From assembly GCF_041902385.1 (NCBI RefSeq), contig NZ_CP169244.1, positions 3,720,001 through 3,784,000 of the forward strand: 64,000 nt of DNA, written 5' to 3'. Source of the stretch: Arcticibacter sp041902385 (lineage in GTDB: Bacteria; Bacteroidota; Bacteroidia; Sphingobacteriales; Sphingobacteriaceae). Position 1 is the first letter of the stretch. Each line of letters starts with the position of its first letter. The notes below the pieces were generated by a model, which was not told the DNA's origin, ran no database searches, and saw only the letters and a list, made by a program, of their open reading frames with translations. Shown piece by piece: positions 53,700 to 62,340 of the stretch. The translations under genes and the position numbers were made by a program.

Positions 53700-54515
53700 A
53701 TGGTCGGAGTAAATTTTAAAGGACGTCTTGGCAATCAGTTGTTTCAGTTTTATTTCTTTTTGTATCTCAAGTCCCGAAACAGGAAACTAATCTATTTTTT
53801 TCCAAATCCTCATCATGCCTATATCGAAAAGTATTTTGATCTGGGATGGTACAATCTGATCCTGGGTTCTAAGGTATATTCGGTGATTACGCGCGTGCTG
53901 GCCCGGATATGGGGGTTTAAGGAAGTCTGCCTGCAAAACCTGGTGGCGCCAAAGGAGATCGAGGTTCTCGATGATGCGATTTACAACGGCTATTTTCAAA
54001 CGGACTGGTATCTTAAAAGGCTTGACAAACCCTACCGGATCAGTGTGAAGAAGAAATATCGCGAGCGGTTTCAAAAGGAATTCGGATCGCTGTTCAGGGA
54101 GAACCGCACCATTGCCGTTCATATCAGAAGGACCGACTATCTCACGTACGGAAAGAGGGACATCTCGATTCCTGTCAGTTTCTTCAAACGGGAGCTGAGC
54201 AGGATCGACAATATCGATCAGTATAAAGTTATCTTTGTCAGCGACGATATTGCCTATGTTAAAGAGCAGTTCGGTACAGCTGATAATTATCTGTTTTCCG
54301 AAAACGACGAAATCACAGACTTCCAGCTGATCCAGCATGCCGACATTGCCATCATCTCAAACAGTACGTTCTCCTGGTGGGCAGCTTATCTGAGTGAGAA
54401 AGACAACAGAGTGATTGCCCCGGCCAACTGGCTCGGATTTAACGTAAAAAGGGAACATCCCAAAGGAATTATGACCGACCGGTTCATCTGGCGCGATGTC
54501 TTCCATGAAAATTAA
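53700..54515 (+). CDS. Alpha-1,2-fucosyltransferase-like (GT11) protein
   Basis: 271 residues. FKGRLGNQLFQFYFFLYLKS at the N-terminus, the donor-binding IAVHIRRTDYL near residue 140 (HxRRxD), and SNSTFSWWAAYLSEK near residue 220 are the three conserved GT11 motifs. These enzymes add L-fucose in alpha-1,2 linkage to galactose-type acceptors, capping O-antigen or capsule. It starts 11 bases after the flippase gene. Linkage is inferred from family; the real acceptor is unknown. Confidence 0.85.
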   Translation: MVGVNFKGRLGNQLFQFYFFLYLKSRNRKLIYFFPNPHHAYIEKYFDLGWYNLILGSKVYSVITRVLARIWGFKEVCLQNLVAPKEIEVLDDAIYNGYFQTDWYLKRLDKPYRISVKKKYRERFQKEFGSLFRENRTIAVHIRRTDYLTYGKRDISIPVSFFKRELSRIDNIDQYKVIFVSDDIAYVKEQFGTADNYLFSENDEITDFQLIQHADIAIISNSTFSWWAAYLSEKDNRVIAPANWLGFNVKREHPKGIMTDRFIWRDVFHEN

Positions 54516-54555
54516 AAGGAGCTCCCGGCTGGCTTATGGGCGCGTGTGAGCTAAA

Positions 54556-54589
54556 GCCGCTTAAGCAACCCTTGAGGCGCTTAAGCGGC
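54556..54589. terminator. Inverted repeat between convergent genes
   Basis: GCCGCTTAAGC (54556-54566) and GCTTAAGCGGC (54579-54589) are perfect 11-base arms around a 12-base loop. The repeat lies between the GT11 gene and the leftward SGNH hydrolase. T-rich bases follow on the plus side only weakly, so terminator function is probable, not certain. Confidence 0.6.
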
Positions 54590-54608
54590 CCTTATAATAA
54601 AAGCCGGG

Positions 54609-55367
54609 TTATTTGATCGCTTCCTGCCAGGCTACCGACATCAGGCGTGCTCCGGCGATACTCGGATGCACTCCGTCGGGTGTCCAGTAGGAGGCCGGTG
54701 CTGCCTTCAGGGCCTCGTCGTACACCGTCTGATAGGGGATAAAGGTAGCCTTAAAACTGTCTGCAAGTTCGCGCGCTACATATCGGTATTCATGAAAGGC
54801 GGGGAACCACGACTTATCTACCGAGGTGCCGGGCAAAACATAAGGCTCGCCAATGATCAGCTTCAGGTCCGGCAATTTTTGCTTTGTTCGCTCCAGAAGT
54901 GCCCTGAAGTCGTCTCTGTATGTTTTAATAGTGCCCGAATAGTTGCCGTTCTTCATGTGCCAGTAGTCGTTTACGCCCACCAGTATACTCAGAACCGAAG
55001 GCTTCAGCCCGATCGTATCCGTGTCCCACCTTTCGGCAAGCTGATAGACTTTATTTCCACTGATGCCCCGGTTGTATATCTTCAGGTCTTTTTGCGGGAA
55101 GTTGTTCAGGAGGTCTGCTGCTGCAAGAAAGGCATAACCGCTGCCAAGGGCTTTGACGTTATTAAACGAAGTTTCAGTCCTGGTCCGGCCTGCATCAGTG
55201 ATCGAATCTCCCTGAAAGAGAATTACATCGCCTTTGTTCAGTGCTATTTTCTTTACCTTATCAGCAGCAAAAGCTGACAGAACGATATTGGGAAGGCTGA
55301 GACTTAGCAGGCCCCCAACTGCGGCTTTTTTTATAAAGCTTCTTCTTTCGGCATCGTTAGTTTTCAT
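54609..55367 (-). CDS. SGNH/GDSL hydrolase with Tat-like signal
   Basis: 252 residues. The N-terminus RRSFIKKAAVGGLLSLSLPN resembles a twin-arginine export signal. The nucleophile block is ILFQGDSITDAGRTRTE near residue 48, the Gly and Asn blocks are in YNRGISGNKV and ILVGVNDYWHMK, and the catalytic Asp/His are in WTPDGVHPSIAGARL near residue 230. Such secreted esterases remove acyl groups from sugars or lipids. It is adjacent to the glycan cluster but convergent with it; a role in glycan deacylation is only a guess. Confidence 0.85.
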   Translation of the reverse strand: MKTNDAERRSFIKKAAVGGLLSLSLPNIVLSAFAADKVKKIALNKGDVILFQGDSITDAGRTRTETSFNNVKALGSGYAFLAAADLLNNFPQKDLKIYNRGISGNKVYQLAERWDTDTIGLKPSVLSILVGVNDYWHMKNGNYSGTIKTYRDDFRALLERTKQKLPDLKLIIGEPYVLPGTSVDKSWFPAFHEYRYVARELADSFKATFIPYQTVYDEALKAAPASYWTPDGVHPSIAGARLMSVAWQEAIK

Positions 55368-55418
55368 GCCTGAAATTTAAGCATGTACTGCCGAAAAAAG
55401 AATAGGAATAAAATATTC

Positions 55419-55670
55419 CTATTGCTTTAAGCGGCCTATAGCTTTGCCTACTGTCTGTATAGCTCCGCTGGTCAGCTCGCCGTCAACCAGCTTCCATTCG
55501 CCTTCGTGCTGTTCAATGGCGCCCAGATGATGCCCCTCATCATAAATCAGAAAGCGATCTCCTGAAGGCACAACTTTCAGCTTTCTGGGGCCGCCCTCAC
55601 TTATTGCCGCCTCAATAAAAAAAGCGTTGCCGTCTGCCGGCTTGTTTTCTCCTGCTATATTCTCTTTCAT
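55419..55670 (-). CDS. Small hypothetical protein, paralogue of the gene at 31287
   Basis: 83 residues without signal peptide. The segment FFIEAAISEGGPRKLKVVPS followed by DRFLIYDEGHHLGAI, then W-LVDGEL and VGKAIGRL at the end, parallels the 105-residue protein at 31287-31604. Predicted mostly beta with a C-terminal helix. It lies 52 bases before the HAD gene in reading direction context but with separate spacing on each side. Function unknown; the two copies define a small uncharacterised family. Confidence 0.6.
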   Translation of the reverse strand: MKENIAGENKPADGNAFFIEAAISEGGPRKLKVVPSGDRFLIYDEGHHLGAIEQHEGEWKLVDGELTSGAIQTVGKAIGRLKQ

Positions 55671-55721
55671 AAGCTTGTTTGTGCTTTTCTGGTTAACAAG
55701 CTCCCGGCCGATTTGTTCCGG

Positions 55722-56357
55722 CTATTTCAGGTCCATGAAATACCGGGTAAGGCTCCTGAAGTCGTCAAATGCCTGGTCGTACTTGTCGACGCTGCCAAAA
55801 CCGCAGGAGATGAATACGAAGGGAATGCCTGCTTTCTCGCTCTGTTCGCGGTCGCCTTCTGTGTCGCCCACGTAAACAGGGTTAAGGAGGTCATGTTTTT
55901 CGCGCAGGATCTGAATATTATGATGTTTGGGCATGAAGTTCACACCGTACGCCATCTCGTCGGTGATATATTCTTCAATACCTGCCCTTTTCATAAACAC
56001 CTGAATGATGCCGGCAGGGCAGTTACTCACAATGAACAGCTTGTATCGTGAAGAAAGTTCGCGCAGGCCTTCAGCCATACCGTCGAAAAGTGTTCCTTCG
56101 CCCTGTTCCATCAGGGTGCGGCGCTGCTCATTGATCACTTTATAGATTTCGGTGCGTTCATTTTCGTCATACTCGGGGAGCGTGATTTCCAGTACCTTCC
56201 GGCCTTCCATTCCCATGAGCGGCTTGATGTCTTCTTTTGTTAAGGTCTTTTCTACTCCTGACATCTTAAGACCATTATTCCAGGATGCTACATAGAGATC
56301 CATCGGATCCCACAGGGTTCCATCCATATCGAAAATGATGCTATCTGGCTTTTTCAT
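55722..56357 (-). CDS. HAD-superfamily phosphatase (phosphoglycolate-phosphatase-like)
   Basis: 211 residues. The nucleophile motif is IIFDMDGTLWDPMDLY at the N-terminus, motif II Ser in FIVSNCPAG near residue 112, motif III Lys in MPKHHNIQILRE near residue 148, and the metal Asp pair in VYVGDTEGDREQSEKAG near residue 167. This fits subfamily IA phosphatases acting on phosphoglycolate, sugar phosphates or nucleotides; the substrate is open. It is divergent from the sirtuin gene. Confidence 0.85.
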   Translation of the reverse strand: MKKPDSIIFDMDGTLWDPMDLYVASWNNGLKMSGVEKTLTKEDIKPLMGMEGRKVLEITLPEYDENERTEIYKVINEQRRTLMEQGEGTLFDGMAEGLRELSSRYKLFIVSNCPAGIIQVFMKRAGIEEYITDEMAYGVNFMPKHHNIQILREKHDLLNPVYVGDTEGDREQSEKAGIPFVFISCGFGSVDKYDQAFDDFRSLTRYFMDLK

Positions 56358-56422
56358 TATTCTTGCTAATTTGCGCGCAATATTAAGGTTAATTCCTGAA
56401 AGTCGACAAACAAGAGATTGCC

Positions 56423-57109
56423 ATGAAAAAGAAGATCGTTATTCTGACCGGTGCCGGTATATCAGCAGAGAGCGGGTTAAATACATTCCGCGACGCCGAC
56501 GGGCTGTGGGAAGGTTACGACGTAAATGATGTAGCAACGCCCGAAGCCTGGGACCGCGATCCGGTGCTGGTTCAGCACTTTTACAACCTCCGCAGAAAAG
56601 CCGTACTGGAGGCCCTGCCCAATGCAGCGCACAAGGCTCTTGTGGCGCTGGAGGCCCGATATGAAGTAACGATCATTACCCAGAACATCGACGATCTGCA
56701 CGAGCGGGCCGGGTCCTCACACATCGTTCACCTGCATGGCATCATCACCAGATCGCAGTCTTCGGCAAATCCTGCTCTTACGTATCCTGTTGAAGGCTGG
56801 GAACTGAAGATGGGAGAGAAGTGCGAGCTGGGTTCTCAGCTGCGGCCCCATGTAGTATGGTTCGGCGAGCCTGTTCCGATGATCGAAGAGGCAGCTCGGC
56901 TGGCTGCGCAGGCCGACATCTTTATGATCATCGGCACATCGCTGCTTGTTTACCCGGCTGCGGGCCTGGTCAACTTCGTTCCCCGGCAGGCAAGAAAGAT
57001 CCTCATTGATCCCAAAGCGCCGAAGGTTGCCGGCGTCAGCGGTATCGAGTCTGTGAAGATGAAAGCGGGCGAAGGTGTTCCGCAGGTTGTACGTGAGCTG
57101 CTGCTATAG
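56423..57109 (+). CDS. SIR2-family NAD-dependent protein deacylase lacking zinc cysteines
   Basis: 228 residues of class III sirtuin type. NAD site: LTGAGISAESGLNTFRDADG; TQNIDDLHERAG with the catalytic His in HLHG; VVWFGEPVP and IIGTSLLVYPA. FYNLRRK near residue 54 retains the Tyr and Arg that give class III sirtuins preference for acidic acyl groups such as succinyl. The zinc ribbon between HLHG and LRPHVVWFGE normally has four Cys; here only one (GEKCELG) remains, so zinc is probably not bound. Similar zinc-free forms occur in Bacteroidota as I recall. It is convergent with the M1 peptidase, overlapping by six bases. Confidence 0.9.
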   Translation: MKKKIVILTGAGISAESGLNTFRDADGLWEGYDVNDVATPEAWDRDPVLVQHFYNLRRKAVLEALPNAAHKALVALEARYEVTIITQNIDDLHERAGSSHIVHLHGIITRSQSSANPALTYPVEGWELKMGEKCELGSQLRPHVVWFGEPVPMIEEAARLAAQADIFMIIGTSLLVYPAAGLVNFVPRQARKILIDPKAPKVAGVSGIESVKMKAGEGVPQVVRELLL

Positions 57110-58675
57110 CGGCCCCGGCTTGCTGAGAAGCCCGAACCAGGCGTCGAGTTTGAAGCCGAGGGCTTGTTCAAAAGATGCCTTCATGTCTTGCGGGGCGGGA
57201 TGGCGGAACTTCCATTGGCTGAAATAGTTCCTGAACGCCTTGTTCACTCCTTCTGCTCCCACAGACTCCTGCAGGCGATATATCCACAGTGCAGGTTTGA
57301 TATAAGACGCTACACTATAATCGTTGGTATTGCGGAAGGCATCAGATGGAGTATCCATAGCAGGCTTCATCGCGATCGTAGCCATTACACCGTAGGTGCG
57401 GTCCTGAAAGTCTTCGGCATTGAGCCGCCGTATATAGGCGGGGATGTTGTTTCCAAAGATAGAGTTCGCCCGGTATTTTTCGGCCTCGTAGCGCAGCTGG
57501 AAATAGGTGTTCAGGCCTTCGTCCTGCCAGGGATGGTCACGCTCGTTCGACCCGAGCATGCTCATGAACCAGTTATGTCCCACTTCGTGGGCGATCACGC
57601 CATCCAAAGACTCAGTTTTGCTGTCCGGACTGGTAATCAGGGTTACCATCGGGTACTCCATGCCGCCGCTCGAATTATTAGCAGGGCCTTCAATTGCCTG
57701 CACCACCGGGTACTCATAATCGCCTATCCATGAGCTGTATCTGGTTACAGCGTCTTTAACAAAGTCCGCACTTCTGCTCCATGGCGTGTTGTCTTTGTCG
57801 AAGAAGAATGTAAACACATCGACCTGACGTCCCGACCGGAGGCCCATCCGGTCATATTGTATGATAAAATCTTTAGAAGCGAACCAGGCAAAGTCAGGAA
57901 CGCTGTCGGCCTTGTAATGGAGCGTTTTGGTTGAGGCGCCCGCTTCGGGGATATAGCGCGTCCAGCCCAGGCTGTTGCTGTCGTTATTCTTTTTTCCAGC
58001 CGCCTTATATGCTTCCAGTTCTTTTTTTGTCTGAAGAACGCCTGTAGCTGAGACTACGTAAGATGCAGGAAGAGAAATATTTACGTCGTACGAGGCGTAT
58101 TCGCTATAAAACTCGCCCATATTGAGGTAGGGAAATTCGTGCCATCCCTGCTTATCGAACACAGCGGGTTTGGGATACCACTGGCAGATCATGAATTCGT
58201 TGGAGGAATAACCCGACCTGGAGAAAAAGGAGGGAAGCTTTACCTTGAAATCAGTGGCGATAGTAACGGAATCCCCGGGACGCAGAGGCGAAGGCAGCAG
58301 CACCTTCAGGATATCGATATGCTGCGGATGGGCTTCGGTCTGGGCTTTAGACCCGTTCACTGTAAAATTTAATCCCTCTATATAACCCATTGCATACTGG
58401 TTGAGCTTGCCGCGGTGCTCTTTATCTTTTTTCAGTTGCTGAAAAAGGGCCGTATTCCGGTCTTTATAGGAGTTGGGCCAGATGTGAAACCAGATAAAAT
58501 CGAGCGACTGGGGCGAATTGTTCTTATAAACGATCTTCTCGTTGCCCTGCAGCGTCTTGTCCTGGTCGTTCAGGGTCACGTTGATTGTATAAGCAAGTTT
58601 CTGCTGCCAGTAGTCCTCCTGCCCGAAGGCAAGCTGCGAAAACAGGAAGCCGAAAATAAACAGGCACCTTTTCAT
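57104..58675 (-). CDS. M1-family zinc aminopeptidase
   Basis: 523 residues with a signal peptide (MKRCLFIFGFLFSQLAFG), so periplasmic. The gluzincin motif is VIAHEVGHNWFMSMLGSNER near residue 345, with the third zinc ligand in DEGLNTYF about 20 residues later. The exopeptidase motif reads GGMEYPMVTLI in place of GAMEN. The N-terminal beta domain precedes. It is shorter than the classic 600-residue members and ends without a large C-terminal helical domain. It likely trims peptides in the periplasm. Confidence 0.88.
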   Translation of the reverse strand: MKRCLFIFGFLFSQLAFGQEDYWQQKLAYTINVTLNDQDKTLQGNEKIVYKNNSPQSLDFIWFHIWPNSYKDRNTALFQQLKKDKEHRGKLNQYAMGYIEGLNFTVNGSKAQTEAHPQHIDILKVLLPSPLRPGDSVTIATDFKVKLPSFFSRSGYSSNEFMICQWYPKPAVFDKQGWHEFPYLNMGEFYSEYASYDVNISLPASYVVSATGVLQTKKELEAYKAAGKKNNDSNSLGWTRYIPEAGASTKTLHYKADSVPDFAWFASKDFIIQYDRMGLRSGRQVDVFTFFFDKDNTPWSRSADFVKDAVTRYSSWIGDYEYPVVQAIEGPANNSSGGMEYPMVTLITSPDSKTESLDGVIAHEVGHNWFMSMLGSNERDHPWQDEGLNTYFQLRYEAEKYRANSIFGNNIPAYIRRLNAEDFQDRTYGVMATIAMKPAMDTPSDAFRNTNDYSVASYIKPALWIYRLQESVGAEGVNKAFRNYFSQWKFRHPAPQDMKASFEQALGFKLDAWFGLLSKPGPL

Positions 58676-58715
58676 TCTATGCGTGGGTTATTCGTTTTTA
58701 ATTAAGCCTTTGCGG

Positions 58716-58723
58716 CAAATGTA
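58716..58723 (-). promoter_or_regulatory. -7 box for the M1 peptidase gene
   Basis: The minus strand reads TACATTTG, matching TAnnTTTG, 41 bases upstream of the ATG at 58675. No -33 TTTG is evident. Confidence 0.4.
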
Positions 58724-58753
58724 CTGATTCCGCGGGTAGGTGAAGGAATTGTT

Positions 58754-60154
58754 TCACAGTTCGAAGGTTTGACCTTTCCCGGGCGTGCTTACAGCATACC
58801 CCAGTTCTTTGAGCTCTGCGCCGAGAGCGCTCATAGCTGCCGGCTCTCCGTGAACCAGAAACACCTGGCGCAGAGTGCTCTCGTCCTGCTTTTTTACAAG
58901 CTCCAAAAGATCTTTGTGATCCGCATGACCGCTCAAAACGTCCGTCTGACGGATGCTGGCATATACGGCGAGTTCACGGTCGCGGATATGGACAACCGGG
59001 TCTCCCCGTAATAAGCGGTGTCCCAGTGTCCCTTTTGCACTATAGCCAATAAACAGGATGGTACAATAGTAGTTCTGAATGTTATAAAAGAGGTGGTCCT
59101 GTATTCGTCCCCCTTCGAGCATGCCGGCTGAAGAAACGATAATGGAGGGCTCGAAATAATTGGAGAGCTCGCGGCTTTCCTGCATGTTCTGCACGTAGTG
59201 GAGGTTGTCGAACTCAAATTCGTCACCACGCTGTCTGTAGAACTCCTGCGCTTCTTCGTTCAGCAGGTGATGGTATTTACGGAATATCTCCGTTGCATAA
59301 TTCGCAAGGGGACTGTCGACGAAGATTTTGACGCGCGGCAGGAGACCCTCAGAGAAGATCTTGTTAAGCGAAAACACGAGTGCCTGTGTGCGCCCGATAC
59401 TGAAGGCCGGGATGATCAGCCTTCCCGGATTTTTAATGCAGGTCTCTTCTATTGTTCTGAGCAGTACCTGTTGAACGGTCTCCGTGGCACTGTGGTGACG
59501 GCCACCGTAAGTTGACTCGCATACCAGGAAGTCGACCGGCGGCAGGTCTTCAGGGTCGGCAATGACGGGGTAGTCTTTCCTGCCCATATCGCCCGTAAAG
59601 GCGATCTTCCGTTTTTTTCCAGCTTCTTCAACTGTCAGCACGACAGATGCGGCACCCAAAAGATGGCCGGAAGGGATCAGCTCTGCCTCTATATCGCCAT
59701 TAATCCTGAAAGGCTTGTTAAACGGAATGGTGACAAAGCGCTCCGCTGTATCCATCACATGCTTCTGCAGGTACAGAGGCGGCTTCGAGTCTGGCTGGCG
59801 GTGACGCCTGCCCCTTGCGCGTTTCCGGCTTTTATGCTGACGATTTGCGTAGATATTAACTGCATCAAGCAGCAGCAGCTCTGTTAATTCTGCAGTAGGA
59901 GCGGTGCAGAGGATCTGCCCTTCAAAGCCTTCGCGGATGAGGGTTGGTAAGTTCCCTGAGTGATCAATATGAGCGTGAGTAAGAATGACTACATCGATCT
60001 CTGCGGGATCAAAGGGAAAAAAAGCGTTTTCTTCAAGCCGCGTATCCCGCTCATAGTCGAGGCCGCAGTCTATCAGGATTTTATAGTTGTTTACTTCAAG
60101 CAGGTGCATACTGCCGGTCACCTGCCGGGCTGCACCCCATATTGTTAATTTCAT
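58754..60154 (-). CDS. MBL-fold beta-CASP ribonuclease-like protein
   Basis: 466 residues. The metal site is LTHAHIDHSGNLPTLI near residue 57 (HxHxDH), with SGHLLGAASVVL near residue 163 and FTGDMGRKDYPVIA. The beta-CASP motifs are IPAFSIGRTQALVFSLNKIF and, later, SAGMLEGGRIQDHL. The C-terminal RNA-specificity segment includes SGHADHKDLLELV and VFLVHGEPAAMSALG. This is the bacterial/archaeal CPSF-like group of RNA-processing nucleases, cytoplasmic. The RNA target is unknown. Confidence 0.88.
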   Translation of the reverse strand: MKLTIWGAARQVTGSMHLLEVNNYKILIDCGLDYERDTRLEENAFFPFDPAEIDVVILTHAHIDHSGNLPTLIREGFEGQILCTAPTAELTELLLLDAVNIYANRQHKSRKRARGRRHRQPDSKPPLYLQKHVMDTAERFVTIPFNKPFRINGDIEAELIPSGHLLGAASVVLTVEEAGKKRKIAFTGDMGRKDYPVIADPEDLPPVDFLVCESTYGGRHHSATETVQQVLLRTIEETCIKNPGRLIIPAFSIGRTQALVFSLNKIFSEGLLPRVKIFVDSPLANYATEIFRKYHHLLNEEAQEFYRQRGDEFEFDNLHYVQNMQESRELSNYFEPSIIVSSAGMLEGGRIQDHLFYNIQNYYCTILFIGYSAKGTLGHRLLRGDPVVHIRDRELAVYASIRQTDVLSGHADHKDLLELVKKQDESTLRQVFLVHGEPAAMSALGAELKELGYAVSTPGKGQTFEL

Positions 60155-60291
60155 TTTAAGCCACTAAGTGTTCCGGCAACAGCTTCTTTGAGCCGCGTCG
60201 TTTTGTAAGATAACCAAACAGAGGGGAAGATGTAATGGTTGTCTAAAAATCCATTGTAAAAATTCTGTAGGTCAGGCCAGATGAAGGGCCG

Positions 60292-62114
60292 CTAAGCTTC
60301 AAACTGCAGCTGGCTCAGATACCGGTACAGTCCCTCTTCATTTTTGATCAGTTCCTCATGTGTCCCTGATTCGGCCACTTTCCCTTTTTCCAGCACGATG
60401 ATTTTGTCAGCCTCCCTGATGGTAGAAAGGCGGTGGGCAATGATAACAGAGGTGCGGTCTTTCATTAAAACTTCCAGCGCTTCCTGAACCAGCCGTTCTG
60501 ACTCAGAATCAAGGGAAGAGGTTGCCTCATCCAGGATGAGGATGGCGGGGTCTTTTAGCAGCGCTCTGGCGATTGCGATGCGCTGACGCTGCCCGCCTGA
60601 AAGTTTTACGCCACGCTCGCCAACCAGCGTATCATATGCTTCAGGGAGACCCATGATGAAGTTGTGCGCATTGGCTTTCTGCGCGGCTGCGATGATCTCT
60701 TCTTCGGTAGCGTTCAGCTTGCCATAGGCGATGTTTTCGCGAATAGTGCCGCCAAATAACAGTACATCCTGGGGCACGATAGCTACCTGGTTACGGATGT
60801 CGGTCAGCGCGTACTCATCGGCGGGCTTACCATCAAATAGCACATGGCCATGCTGCGGTTCGTAAAAGCGAAGGATGAGCGAGGCGATGGTCGACTTGCC
60901 CGCGCCGCTCGGCCCCACGATGGCCACCTTTTCTCCCGCACGTGCCTCAAAGCTCAGCCCCTGCAGCACGGTGATCTCTTTTCTGGAGGGATAGGCAAAG
61001 CGGACGTTCTCAAAAGCAAGGTTCCCCTTCAGATACTGGCGGGAAGCATTCTCCTCGCTGATGATCGAGACCGGTTCATTTTTTCTCCAAGGATCTCAAT
61101 TACACGTTCGCTTGACCCGAGGGCCTTTTGCACGTTGGCATAAAGCTCAGGGAAAGTACCCATTGCAGCGCCCACAAACATAGAATACAGAATATAAGTA
61201 GTGAGATTCCCAACCGACAGGTCGCCCTGCGACACCAGGACCGAGCCGTACCAGATGACGCCGACGATGGCGCCAAAAAGGCAAAATATGATGAACGAGG
61301 CAAAGCCGCCTCTGAGGGTAGCGCCCCTGAGGGCAATGCGGACTACCTCCCTGAGGCTGCGGTCGTACCGGTTAGCTTCGTACGCTTCATTTGCAAACGC
61401 CTTTACGTTGCTGATCCCCTGCAGGGTCTCTTCCACAATGGTATTTGAATCGGCCAGCTTGTCCTGTGCCTGCCGCGAGATTTTGCGGATTGTCTTGCCG
61501 AAAAACACGGCCGACACGATAAGCAAGGGCAAGATGGCCAGGTTAAACATGGTGAGTTTGGGCGATACAATGACCAGAAGGGAGATGCCTCCAACCAGAA
61601 GGACCAGTTGCCTCACCATTTCCGCCAGTGTGGTGGTGAGTGTATCCTGTATCTGGCTAAGGTCGGCGGAAAGCCTGCTGTTCAGCTCCCCCACGCGGCG
61701 ATTGGCAAAAAAGTTCATCGGCAGGGTGATCAGTCTGAAGTAGGTGTCTCTCCTGATGTCTGCAATGGACTTTTCGGCCACCTCCACAAAAAAACGAATC
61801 CTGAAAAAAGAAACTACCGACTGCAGGAAGAGGATGACAAACGAGATCACGCCGATCGTGTTGATGCTGGCCGGGATCATCCAGTCTTTCGGTTCGCCCT
61901 TGGCAGCATCGATCATTGCGCCCAGCAGGGCAGGGAATGCCAGGCCGGTTAAGCTTGAAAGGAATAGGAAAACCAGACCGGTAAGGAACTTCCACCTGTA
62001 GGGACGGAGGTACGACAGCAGTCCGGCGGCTGTTTTTAATGTCTGTTTATTTATCCTGGCTTTGTTCAGTTCCTGTTCAGGTGCAGTTCCGCTATTAAAT
62101 CTGTTTCGCGCCAT
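60292..62114 (-). pseudogene. ABC multidrug/lipid exporter (permease-ATPase), interrupted by one missing base
   Basis: The first part (62114-61029) encodes six helices of a type I ABC exporter and runs to SSERVIEILGEK before going out of frame. The second frame continues as NEPVSIISEENASRQYLKGN, then an ATPase with Walker A VGPSGAGKSTIA, Q-loop VPQDVLLFGG, signature LSGGQRQRIAIARAL, Walker B ILILDEATSSLD and H-loop IIAHRLST. The shift is at the T6 run 61079-61084 (plus strand). Restoring one A in the coding strand gives a 607-residue MsbA/BmrA-like protein. An indel error is more likely than true loss, since the rest is intact. Confidence 0.85.
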
Positions 62115-62141
62115 TTTCTAGTAAGTCATGCAAAAAGTGTA

Positions 62142-62149
62142 CAAAAATA
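62142..62149 (-). promoter_or_regulatory. -7 box for the ABC exporter gene
   Basis: The minus strand reads TATTTTTG, matching TAnnTTTG, 28 bases upstream of the ATG at 62114. Confidence 0.4.
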
Positions 62150-62276
62150 CCGTTTTTCTGGCCTGCCGCTCAGTTTGATAATCAACAGTACGTCATTTTT
62201 AGTAACAGGATGTTTACATGGAAAGGAGGCATGCTGTTTTTGTTTCGTTATTACAACAATAATTCGCGCAAGAAGT

Positions 62277-62284
62277 TATATTTG
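62277..62284 (+). promoter_or_regulatory. -7 box for the exonuclease-DUF294 pair
   Basis: TATATTTG is an exact TAnnTTTG match about 57 bases upstream of the GTG at 62341. A -33 TTTG is not apparent. Confidence 0.45.
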
Positions 62285-62340
62285 TGAGCGCGGTGAATGC
62301 TCTCAGTAGGAACCGTCCATACTAATCAGCAAAACGAAAG

